Positions 46,101 through 56,421 of a stretch of DNA of 64,000 nucleotides are shown here, piece after piece (position 1 is the stretch's first letter; every line of letters begins with the position of its first letter). A program made the position numbers and the translations under genes. Source of the stretch: Chondrosia reniformis. Taxonomy: Eukaryota; Porifera; Demospongiae; Chondrillida; Chondrillidae. The DNA lies in contig OX359192.1 in assembly GCA_947172415.1 (NCBI GenBank), positions 8,890,401-8,954,400 of the forward strand, given 5' to 3'. Below the pieces are notes generated by a model that searched no databases, was not told the DNA's origin, and worked only from the letters and a program-made list of their open reading frames with translations.

Positions 46101-49100
46101 CTAACCCACCTCCCTCACCCTCTCCAGTCTAACCCACCTCCCTAATCCTCTCCAGTCTAACCCACCTCCCTCACCCTCTCCAGTCTAACCTCCCTCCCTC
46201 ACCCTCTCCAGTCTAACCCACCTCCCTCATCCTCTCCAGTCTAACCCACCTCCCTCACCCTCTCCAGTCTAACCCACCTCCCTCACCCTCTCCAGTCTAA
46301 CCCACCTCCCTCATCCTCTCCAGTCTAACCCACCTCCCTCACCCTCTCCAGTCTAACCCACCTCCCTCACCCTCTCCAGTCTAACCCACCTCCCTCACCC
46401 TCTCCAGTCTAACCCACCTCCCTAATCCTCTCCAGTCTAACCCACCTCCCTCATCCTCTCTTGTCTCACCTTCCCTGAATGTCTCTTCCCAATTCATTAA
46501 ACACTTTCAGCATCTGGTACAACATAAAGGAGTCTTGACTTGAGTCACTGTTACTCAAAATTGTTTCCAAGTCTCCAGCCAGCTGGTGGATAGAGGCTTA
46601 CTTAGAATAGGTTTGTTACCATGGCAACTAGCCCAACATACTTGTAAGTCAATTTCACTGTACACTTCGGCAAAGTAGTCCACTCCCAACCTAATGAGGC
46701 ACAACAGCAAGTTAATGGACCATTGCATGCACCGCATTCTCAGCCTACTCATTGAAGTACGGTGCCAACTTTTGTTTGGACCGTGTCAGGAAGTTAATCA
46801 TTCCACGGAGAGCACCAACTGTTATGACAATCCTGCCAGCGCTGTCCTGCACTAACAAAAGACCCATGTCAGGCCAGCATTAGGCACAAGGTCAGCACTC
46901 ACATGCTCCATAATCTCTAGAGATGCACTGAGCAGCTTTGTGTACCACTTTGCACAGCTGGCCTGCATACACAGCAAATAACTATCACTGGAACATTAAA
47001 GGGGCACTTAAATACAAGGGAGGGCACTTAAATACAAGGGAGGGCACTTAAATACAAGGGAGGGCACTTAAATACAAGGGAGTGGCACTTAAGTACAAGG
47101 GAGTGGCACTTAAGTACAAGGGAGTGGCACTTAAATACAAGGGAGTGGCACTTAAGTACAAGGGAGGGCACTTAAATACAAGGGAGTGGCACTTAAGTAC
47201 AAGGGAGTGGCACTTAAGTACAAGGGAGTGGCACTTAAATACAAGGGAGTGGCACTTAAGTACAAGGGAGTGGCACTTAAATACAAGGGAGTGGCACTTA
47301 AATACAAGGGAGTGGCACTTAAATACAAGGGAGTGGCACTTAAATACAAGGGAGTGGCACTTAAGTACAAGGGAGGGTCACTTAAATACAAGGGGGGTCA
47401 CTTAAACACAAGGGAGGGTCACTTAAATACAAGGGAGGGTCACTTAAATACAAGGGAGGGTCACTTAAACACAAGGGAGGGGCACTTAGAGTGGCTGTAA
47501 GACCCACTTTAATTGCAATCTTCATAACAGTACTCAAGTCAGAATCTGATCTGTCCAGCGTGATGACATATGCATCAATCTTGTAGATGAACTTGACAGT
47601 CCTGAAGATAAACAGTTCAAGTTACACATTTTCGCTGTCCATTGTAATTGTACTAACTGAAGCAGTGCTCTAAATGTATTCATTTTCTCTCCAGTTTTCA
47701 AATTTATCTTCAGTTGGTGTACAATTATGAAGTCATGCACACCATTAACTATATCTTTCAAAGACACTAAAAGCTTTTGAACCTGTGGAGAGGATGTAGA
47801 GACCTCATCAACCAGAATATGATACTGTCAAGCCAAGCAGATCCTACCCAAGGCTTGAAGGGTTTAGTGGCAGTTTCCTGCTCAAGCTCCACCTGTGACT
47901 CGGAAATGTCTCTGACTGTTGCCAAGAGTGCCAAATGGCAAGCTAACCTCTCCTTAAACAGAACTGACAATTTGCTACAACATAAAAATAAATTTCAAAT
48001 ATTAAGAGTGCTTACCATATAAGGAACACCATACCATATAAGGAGTGCTTACCATGCAGCCTGTTGTAGTTTCTTAAGGCCAAGTCGTGCAGAATAAATT
48101 TGCAAGAGTTCCTCACCAAGTACACTCAGCAGTCCTCCCCACACATCCTCCCTTTTCTAATAGGAGACAGGCCATGCAGCTGACAGGTGGAGTACTTTGA
48201 CCTCTCTGACTGCCTACATATGTACATACCTCTGCCAAGTGATGTGTGACCAGAAACCTGTAAAAGTTACTGTACCAATCCATTGCAGTTTCCTCACTTA
48301 CAGAAGGCTGTAAGAAAAGTCACATGCTGATCGTCAAGTGACTTGGAAACTTGAACCTTCATCAACTTACCAGTCTACTTTGAATGATGAGATGGAGATA
48401 GATTCTTCCCCGAGGATTTCCCTTGTGTGAGACAAGGTTGTACCACTTTTCTACTCCATCAAAGGACACATCCTAATGGCAACACGGACACACATGCACA
48501 AGAGGTCAGTCCATGCTGGCAGAAGGTCTAAGGATAATCATACCTTCAGAGGAATATAAATTTTGCCAAGAAAGTCATCGCCCTTGTTCAAATCGTGAAT
48601 ATAGCTACACACAAGAGAAACATCATGTGCAGGCACTCTTATGACATTAGAAGTCTTACTTGATGATTCCTTTGACCCCTTTGGACTTGACAATGGAACT
48701 GCCTACCTCATCACTGTCCCTGCACAGTTATTATGCAGTATTATTATTGTTAGGTGTGCGTCCATATCATATAAACTGTGACAAACCAGATTTCCACTGC
48801 TAAATATTCAGAATTACTATCGAGGACAACCCTGTATTTAGAAAATTATTTAAGTGGGAATATAAACATAAAAGTGTGTCAGTGCCTCACATGTTGAAAG
48901 TGTTATTCCAGACTGGAGATAGATCCTTATCAACCACATCAGTCTTGTATACAGTATTAATTATTTTCTCTTTCATCCAATGATATAAGTCCTTTTGTGG
49001 CTTCTTGACCTGCTGGTCTCTCACCAGTGCAAGCTGGCAGTAGGGGTCACTGGTGCCTGGGCAATGGTTACAGGAAATAAACTGGCAGAAATGCCAACAT

Positions 49101-51261
49101 TTCAACACATCCAACAGGACTGGCTAACCACAATGGACTTAGGAATTAGCTTTAGCAGGTGAAAACTGTATTAATTGGACCATAGACAGTGTACAGAAGT
49201 GCACAAGAAGGCTTCATTTCTATGAATATAATTAAATGTGGCTCAGACCCTGTTAGAAACTTGCTAGTGTAAACACAGGGTCTGCCAAACCACACAACTG
49301 GTCCTTGCCTGGTGCTTCTGTTTGCACCTAAACTGGCTGTATACTGTATAAGCTATACATGGGGACAAGGTAAGTTACAGGAAATGAACTGACAAGGAAT
49401 GACAACATTCAAATGCATGAATATAATTCATGGGGACAAGGTAAGTTACAGGAAATGAACTGACAAGGAATGACAACATTCAAATGCATTTTTTGCAAAA
49501 GTTGGTAAACAGAAAACATTGATAAAATACCAAATCAACAATATTTTGTAGATTAAATACTGAAAGTATACATAATTGTCATAGGCTCCAGGGCCACTCC
49601 CACTTTAACAGAGAGGGCCACTCCCATCTATACAGTGAGATCTATTTGCCATATGTGGAGAGGGCCACTCCCTGGAGCTATAAAAGCTCAGTTGTGACTA
49701 CAATTTCAAAGATTTCCAACTTGTAAGGAGTTGTTTAGGGATATAGTCAAGAATAATGTAAACATGTGTTCACATGATCCAAACTGTTGGGCCACACAAC
49801 ACTGCCTATACGTACCAGTATTGTCTTTAGCAATGAGACCTTCAGCCCTGTATACTGAAACATTAAAATACCATGTGACTGTCACATGACAAAGCTGTAC
49901 TGATATACTGTACTTACCTGTTAGATGCAGCTTTAGCTCAGCTTTCTACAAATAAACAAACACTCAATGAGTTAACATGTACACTCAATGAACACTTAAT
50001 ACAAATGACTACCAAAACTGACTTCAAGTGCAGCTCTCCTTTTCAGTGCTTTGTGTTTTTCAGCTCCCATTCCACAAACCTGAATCCAAAGGAACATTAG
50101 TAATAAGGACACATCTCTCCCAGGTCCACTCTCTGATCCACCCTCTCCCAGGTCCACTCTCTGATCCACCCTCTCCCAGGTCCACTCTCTGATCCACCCT
50201 CTCCCAGGTCCACTCTCTGATCCACCCTCTCCCAGGTTCACTCTCTGATCCACCCTCTCCCAGGTCCACTCTCTGATCCACCCTCTCCCAGGTCCACTCT
50301 CTGATCCACCCTCTCCCAGGTCCACTCTCTGATCCACCCTCTCCCAGGTCCACTCTCTGATCCACCCTCTCCCAGGTCCACTCTCTGATCCACCCTCTCC
50401 CAGGTCCACTCTCTGATCCACCCTCTCCCAGGTCCACTCTCAGATCCACCCTCTCCCAGGTCCACTCTCTGATCCACCCTCTCCCAGGTCCACTCTCTGA
50501 TCCACCCTCTCCCAGGTCCACTCTCTGATCCACCCTCTCCCAGGTTCACTCTCTGATCCACCCTCTCCCAGGTCTACTCTCTGATCCACCCTCTCCCAGG
50601 TTCACTCTCTGATCCACCCTCTCCCAGGTCCACTCTCTGATCCACCCTCTCCCAGGTCCACTCTCTGATCCACCCTCTCCCAGGTCCACTCTCTGTATGT
50701 CTAACTCAGATCTACTTACAGTCATTAAGAAGTCTTCATATTCTTTCCGTGAATGGGGCAACTTCCCAGGAGAATTAACTACTCCTGATACGGCGCTTTG
50801 GTACACTTTATCAAACTGTGAAAGTGTTGACAACATTTTACAAACTTTAATCTGCTGCAATGTATGCAAACAATCGACTTATATGCTGCAGTCATACAAG
50901 TGCTGACGGATTTCCCTTAGAGAATACACTCACTTCCTCTCTTGGCAGTTGCACACGATCCACTTCGTCTCTTATCTCAAAATTTGTATCCGAAACTCTA
51001 TCTAGGTCAGACTCTATAGTTTCTTGCTGTGTGAAACCTGACGCCAATTCTGAATCGCTGCAAGAAGGATGGAGCTTCAAACATGCTACGAATGAGCAAC
51101 TCACAAATACGGTACCTCTGGGTAACCGCAAATTCAGATAACGGCTTTCCTTTGTAGGCCGCATCCACCTTCAGTTTAGCCACAGACTGTCCGTGCCACA
51201 CGTTACGCGACCCAGCAAAACCATCATTTGAGTGCCCGCGATGAATTTCTTTATTCTCCAT
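43173..51261 (-). CDS. Munc13-4/BAIAP3-like C2-MUN-C2 protein, gene B
   Basis: Thirty-three exons from 51116-51261 to 43173-43467, 1092 residues, frame intact. First C2: KAELKLHLT, VYRAEGLIAKDNTG, TSDPYCQLALVRDQQVKKPQ, LSPVWNNTFNM, KGDDFLGKIYIPLK. MUN region: LCVHLNDIQQLQRGLADLPE, DLLTVLFQGLFQNVF, NLLAFFNSEGSGLEEQHLK. Second C2: VKVSGLPEEAS, DVWVSVSLLPDAGGRPFKTD, ADPIFDTTFKF, LFEVFSHELLSSK. The end is ALKELHERANARSHRASDF. It lacks gene A's basic C-terminal tail and long Ser-rich N-terminus. Intron positions and phases match gene A at most junctions (e.g. 33-nt exons 44447-44479 and 37778-37810). Three introns are expanded by minisatellites (46.0, 47.0 and 50.1 kb). Role as for gene A: membrane fusion priming, inferred from family. 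Confidence 0.9.
46040..46465. repeat. 28-bp minisatellite, gene B intron 20
   Basis: About 15 copies of a 28-bp unit containing ccctctccagtctaacccac. C/T-rich, non-coding. Confidence 0.95.
46998..47490. repeat. 20-21-bp minisatellite, gene B intron 16
   Basis: About 24 copies of ggcacttaaatacaagggag with 20- and 21-bp forms. Frames open in both directions are artefacts. Confidence 0.95.
49060..49815. other. Long intron of gene B with local duplication
   Basis: The 756-bp intron between the two exons of the first C2 domain. A segment of about 58 bp, beginning catggggacaaggtaagtta, is repeated at 49359 and 49431. No exon was found inside. Confidence 0.5.
50112..50697. repeat. 28-bp minisatellite, gene B intron 3
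   Basis: About 21 copies of a 28-bp unit containing caggtccactctctgatcca. Long minus-strand frames through it are artefacts. Confidence 0.95.
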
Positions 51262-51402
51262 AGCTACGTATGCTCGAAAGTCTTCGAAAGTAAAAACCGC
51301 AAACGATTACCATTATTTTTTTATATTGTTACGGATGCATCACAGACAATAGTGACTACTGTACCATACAATTGAAAGTTTCTGAATATAAACAAAACAA
51401 CT

Positions 51403-53579
51403 TCAGTTTTTCTGGCTTCGCTTTTTAGGAGGGATAGGGGGCGGTACTTCTGTGGCTTCCTCCTCTGTCTGAATGAGCCTGTTTCCATGGCTACCGACTA
51501 ACTTTACACCTCCCCAGTAAGTCATGTCCCTGGCACCTTTGCTTGAAATGATGTTGTCAACTTGCTCTCGGAGACCCTTTTCGTACTCACGCATTTCCTG
51601 AACAAGTTGGACCGATTCTGCTTGCAACAAAAGTTGTTTTGAACACAAGTCTTTCATGGCTTGCATATTGGTCTGCATATTCATTAAACAATTAAGTTGG
51701 GATTAAAGTGTCAATTAGCACATGCTTACTTCAATTTCTGAGAGTATGCCACTGTTCCTTTTGGGATCATCAAACGCTAAAATGTGGTCCAGTAAGGTCA
51801 TCTCTGTCCCGATGCCCATTTTGCTGTTATATTCCTCCTCAGAAATGTTCAAGTTCTCGTGTGACAGTCGTTCAACAAAAGCAACGGCTCCCACAAAGTT
51901 GGTCATTTGATAGCCAGTCTCTCCAGAAGTCACTCGCGGCGGGTACCCAAAACGTTCAATGTAACTGCATCAGTTGACATACACTAATGAAAGTATATGA
52001 AACAAACATTAAAAGCCAACCTGAGATTTGCATGTAGCTGTGGTGGGTTTGTGACCAAGAGAAGATAAATTAGGGCTGGGAGGAAGTCATCAGCGCTAGC
52101 TGGACCATCAGTTGAGGCCTTGATTGCAGAAAAAACATGCTGTGAACACTTTCTCATGCAAGTCAGCTTGTCCACAGGTGTTCTCCTCGCATCCACACGA
52201 CGTAGTTCTACGAGACAAGCAACATATGTACAGCACTTTATTGCAAGCAGCTCTGAAGCTAACCTTCCTTGGCCAACTCAATTTCATGTGTCACATCTCC
52301 TCTGTCCAGATCCAGTATAATATCAAGGTGTCTGGGCTCTATCCACCACATCAAAGAGACCTTCCTTTGAGTGTACCAGTCCCGTCCCCTCTCTGCTGAG
52401 TGGGGCATTGAAAAGGTCCTAACAGCAAATGGAATGATTAATTTCTATCAGTGACTAGTGAGTGAAAGTGAGTGTGTGACCAGTTCAATAGATACTTTGC
52501 ATATAACTGGATTGTAACAGATTTCTCAACTCCTTCCATAAACCACACTTTGTCTTCTTCAGATTTGTTGCGAAAGTAAGAGTGACTGCAACACTTTCGC
52601 CACATTAACTATGGAGATCATGTGATTATCATGTGATTATCATATGACATTCACATGATTCACATTACATATCTCACATCATAGAACTCTTGCACTTTAA
52701 CTTCATACTCTCCCACTATAGCACATTTGCAAGTTGTAATATGCTTAATGAATCTTCAGAGGATAGGAATAAAACATTGCCACACTCATTTAATTCTAAC
52801 ACATTGTGTAATCAAACCTTCTGATGACTGACCTGCTGTGATAGCATATATTGGACTTACTGTTGCAAAGGTTCTCCCAGTTCTTTGAGGGCTGGATTGC
52901 GTAAGAGATTTTTAAAATCTTGATACCTCTTGCTGCTGCTGGCACTAGTAATATCAGCAGAGCCTGATTGACTCGAGGGAATCCTGTTCAGAAGCTTTGT
53001 TACAAACTGCTTCTTGGTGATGCCACGAGGACTAATAAACAAGAAAATGGAAATGCACTTCATATAACAAATGACAAATTCCTCACATTTTCATGTCAAG
53101 AATTTTCTTCTTTTGAGATTTTCCATCACCTGTGTGAAGTGATATGAACCAATACTCGTGGCTGGTGATATACTGCCTATTGAAGAGTGGGCGTGGCTTA
53201 CCTGATATTCGAGCGTCAGCTTGGCTGTCTTGAGATGAGTTTTGAACAGTAAACTGTCCACTTTTAACTGTAGAAGACGCATTTCTCGCTTGAGGAGTTG
53301 ATGGCTTTCCTTGAAATGATCTTGAAGTTTGGGAGACTTTAGTTACTTTCTTTGGTTCCAAAGCTATCTCTGTCGCGTTTTCACTTAAAGGGTGCAGTGT
53401 GCCCTGTCGGGCCTTAAAGCACTGAGAACAAAATCCTTCATATTGAACGTTGCCATAGAAACTAGAGCTACGTAAATGAAGTAAGTCTGTTGGAAAGACA
53501 CAAATACTGACTAGACTAGCCGCTACTGTAGAACTTACCAACCGCGACACATCCCCAACTGAAGTTGAGAGTCGGCCAT
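51403..53579 (-). CDS. RABGEF1: RABGEF1 / Rabex-5, Rab5 guanine nucleotide exchange factor
   Basis: Nine exons: 53539-53579, 53202-53467, 53087-53129, 52861-53031, 52481-52585, 52264-52418, 52021-52207, 51730-51964 and 51403-51672; 490 residues (human 491). An A20-type zinc finger opens the protein, split by intron 1 (MCRGC...FYGNVQYEGFCSQC). A helical bundle follows (VWFMEGVEKSVTIQLYAKYL, SLMWWIEPRHLDII). The VPS9 catalytic domain has TPVDKLTCMRKCSQHVFSAI, ASADDFLPALIYLLLVTNPP and GYQMTNFVGAVAFVERL. A coiled coil (LLQAESVQLVQEMREYEK) and a Pro-rich tail (VPPPIPPKKR) end it. Rabex-5 activates Rab5 on early endosomes and binds ubiquitin through the A20 finger. Its start codon is 43 bp from the CARD gene on the other strand. 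Confidence 0.95.
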
Positions 53580-53622
53580 TTTTAAATAGATTTAAAGGGG
53601 AATTACCTCCAGAATATCGGGA
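53580..53622. promoter_or_regulatory. Shared spacer RABGEF1 / CARD gene
   Basis: Only 43 bases between divergent start codons. The core promoters must overlap it or the coding exons. AT-rich (tttaaatagatttaaa). Confidence 0.4.
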
Positions 53623-54090
53623 ATGACTGACCCACAGGAAGACGAGTTAGCGACTATTCACAAATCTGTTCTAACCATCAAGTGTAGAATGTTGCTGACA
53701 GAGAACATAGAACCTGACAGGTTTTTCCCACATTTGAGGGCAAAGCAAGTATTGAACGAATCGGATGCAGATGAAATAAAGGCAGAAAAGACACGAAGAG
53801 ACCGAGCCAGCAAATTTATCGATATATTATCGCGAAAGGGATCGAAGGCATACAACGAGTTTTGTAAAGCTCTGTTAAAGGACAGGTCACAATTGTTTAT
53901 CGTGAAAGCAATGAACGAGGCGGTGGCGAGGCAGAGAAGTGAACTGGAGAGAGAAGAACATGTTTCGCCAGAGTCACGCTTGAGAAACAACTGGCGGGAG
54001 TCGGAAGATCAGGTTACCTTTGATAGCGGGCCCTTTCCCCCACCACCCTTTACTGGTGCCCTACCCATGCCAGAGACGGGAGAGCTATGA
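53623..54090 (+). CDS. BCL10-like CARD protein
   Basis: Single-exon gene of 155 residues. Residues about 12-100 form a caspase recruitment domain. The stretch DRFFPHLRAKQVLNESDADE closely parallels BCL10 (RHFDHLRAKKILSREDTEE). It is followed by RDRASKFIDILSRKGSKAYN and FCKALLKDRSQLFIVKAMNE. The tail is Pro-rich (FPPPPFTGALPMPETGEL) and far shorter than the tail of vertebrate BCL10 (233 residues). BCL10 nucleates filaments with CARD9/11 and recruits MALT1 to activate NF-kB; whether this short form does so is an inference. No intron is needed. It ends 90 bp from the stop of PSMD5 on the other strand. Confidence 0.8.
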   Translation: MTDPQEDELATIHKSVLTIKCRMLLTENIEPDRFFPHLRAKQVLNESDADEIKAEKTRRDRASKFIDILSRKGSKAYNEFCKALLKDRSQLFIVKAMNEAVARQRSELEREEHVSPESRLRNNWRESEDQVTFDSGPFPPPPFTGALPMPETGEL

Positions 54091-54180
54091 CGTTATGAAT
54101 AACTGTTACGTACTTTTAATACATTATTTTCAATTGTTTGTATAATAATATTTCAATTTCCATTTCACACCTCCAAGTGT

Positions 54181-56366
54181 TTAAGAGTTCTGAAAGTCAA
54201 TAATGTTCTCTCCAGTAACATGGAAAGGTCCTTCTTGCTGAAATGCTTGAAACTTTAAGCAGATTGACTGACCAAATATGGCCTCACATCTTGCAAGGTC
54301 CTGCACAAGTGCTGTAACAATGCTATGTTTAATAATGGTGGCTTGTTTGCAGGAGCTTGCTCTTCTGTTTAGCAGGTACTCAATGAAACCTGGGGTCCTC
54401 TGTAAGTAACTCTGACCCCATGGTGCACCTGACATGGCCAAGGTACACTTTAGGGCAGCAGTGCTGAGATCAGGAAAGGGCTGATTGGCTAAAGTCAGCA
54501 AATGAGACAAAAAGTCTTTCCCCAACATATCACACCACTCCTGGCTGAGTGCTTCTCCATGTGGGCTCAACTCATTGTAGGATAGCAATAGACTGAGTGC
54601 CTCTAAAGCTTTGACTCTAATTTCTGTTTTGGAATTCATTAAAAAATTAGACAATGCTTTCAAAACTACATCCATTTTATTTGAGCTAAGAAGAATACGT
54701 CCACCAGGTCTTGTTCCCAATACTCCTATAGTTTCCATGGCAACAGGCCACACAGAATTTGCAGGGTCTGGCAGTACCTGAATAACAATTTCCATGACAA
54801 CAGGATACTTTGTAGTGAGAGTATTATTCTGAAGAGAAAAATTCCAAAAAACGCCAAAAAATTTTATTATACCTGCAAACAGAAAAATGTAAATGTTATA
54901 TGTGGACTGTATAGGGTACCCCCTCTATGTGGACTGTATAGAGTACCCCCTCTATGTGGACTGTATAGAGTACCCCCTCTATGTGGACTGTATAGGGTAC
55001 CCCCTCTATGTGGACTGTATAGGTACCCCCTCTATGTGGACTGTATAGAGTACCCCCTCTATGTGGACTGTATAGGGTACCCCCTCTATGTGGACTGTAT
55101 AGGTACCCCCTCTATGTGGACTGTATAGAGTACCCCCTCTATGTGGACTGTATAGGGTACCCCCTCTATGTGGACTGTATAGGTACCCTCTATGTGGACT
55201 GTATAGGGTACCCCCTCTATGTGGACTGTATAGAGTACCCCCTCTATGTGGACTGTTTAGGGTACCCCCTCTATGTGGACTGTATAGGGTACCCCCTCTA
55301 TGTGGACTGTATAGGTACCCCCTCTATGTGGACTGTATAGAGTATCCCCTCTATGTGGACTGTTTAGGGTACCCCCTCTATGTGGACTGTATAGGGTACC
55401 CCCTCTATGTGGACTGTATAGGGTACCCCCTCTATGTGGACTGTATAGGGTACCCCCTCTATGTGGACTGTATAGAGTACCCCCTCTATGTGGACTGTAT
55501 AGGGTACCCCCTCTATGTGGACTGTAAAGAGTACCCCCTCTATGACCAACTGTACCTGGAATGATTATGATGAATGGATCATTTCTGGCAGTCACGAGGA
55601 CCTTGTAAACCTGTTCTATTACTCCACTACTTTGGACATACTCAAATCCTCGTGCAGTTGTTAGCAGTTGACTCATCATTTCAAGACAGTTCAACTGAAC
55701 GAGTACGTCGCTACTCTCCAGTTCCGTCAGTAGTGTCTGCAGTATACGCAGATCCAGCACTTCACTGAGCGCATCATCGCTTTGGGCTCCAATATCAATT
55801 AGCAGTTCGTACACTCTGAAGCGAACAGTACTGTTCTTCTCGAGTAACAGACGCAGGTCACTCGCGAACACCTCCTTTCGATCTACCAGTAGGCTGCGGC
55901 GGTCCCCTCTGCTAATGAGAAGGATTAAGTCGTGAGCGGATTTGGACAAATCCAAGTTTTCCGAGTCCAACATTTGCATTATCAAATGCAACATTGTAGG
56001 AGCCAAGACCAAACTGCGACTTTCTGCACTGCTACAGTATCGTTTCAACTGCCTGACGCTCAATTCGATGACGCTATGCTCGGAGTGCTGGAGACCAACT
56101 TCAACGTAAGTAGAGAGTTGGCAGACTAATTCTAGCGGCATTAGGTCTAGCAACTTCTCCAAAACTGAGCTAGTCACACGTACCAACTCCACATTGTCAC
56201 AATTCAAGTTTCCAAACAAGGGAGCCAAAGGCAGCTCTGGTACGATCTCCTTGACATCCGATACGCTACTCACTAACAATGTATTTATTTCGGAGAGCAC
56301 TTTTGCACCGTCGGAACGACCTTTCTGTAAGTCTTCCCACAAACGTTTCAATGTCTCGGCAGCCAT
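54181..56366 (-). CDS. PSMD5: 26S proteasome assembly chaperone PSMD5 (S5b)
   Basis: Two exons, 55556-56366 and 54181-54872; 500 residues (human 504). The protein is an all-helical HEAT/ARM-type solenoid. Matches to human PSMD5 include the MAA start, ELPLAPLFGNLN (human ELRLGPLFSLLN), VRFRVYELLIDIGAQS (VRYRVYELIIEIS), DVLVQLNCLEMMSQL, IIKFFGV near the exon join, QPFPDLSTAALKCTLAM (QPFPELHCAALKVFTAI), APWGQSYL, TPGFIEYLLNR and EGPFHV. PSMD5 holds Rpt1/Rpt2 during assembly of the 19S base and is released before maturation. The single intron is almost filled by a 27-bp minisatellite. Its start is 55 bp downstream of the SEC24 stop on the same strand, so the PSMD5 promoter must overlap the SEC24 3' end. 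Confidence 0.95.
54893..55550. repeat. 27-bp minisatellite in PSMD5 intron
   Basis: About 24 copies of a 27-bp unit containing tatgtggactgtatagggta. Multiple of three, hence open frames in several directions. Confidence 0.95.
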
Positions 56367-56421
56367 TTTTCTGGGAACTGCTTCTCAATCAAAATACCAA
56401 TTTCTACTTTATCAAAATGGG

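Noticed and set aside
47082..47500. Frames reading ALKYKGV or YLSATPL repeats
   Set aside because: 20-21-bp minisatellite in gene B intron 16, open by chance.
49996..50869. Minus-strand frames WIREWTWERVDQ and similar
   Set aside because: 28-bp minisatellite; real exons 3 and 4 of gene B flank it and the frame is not used.
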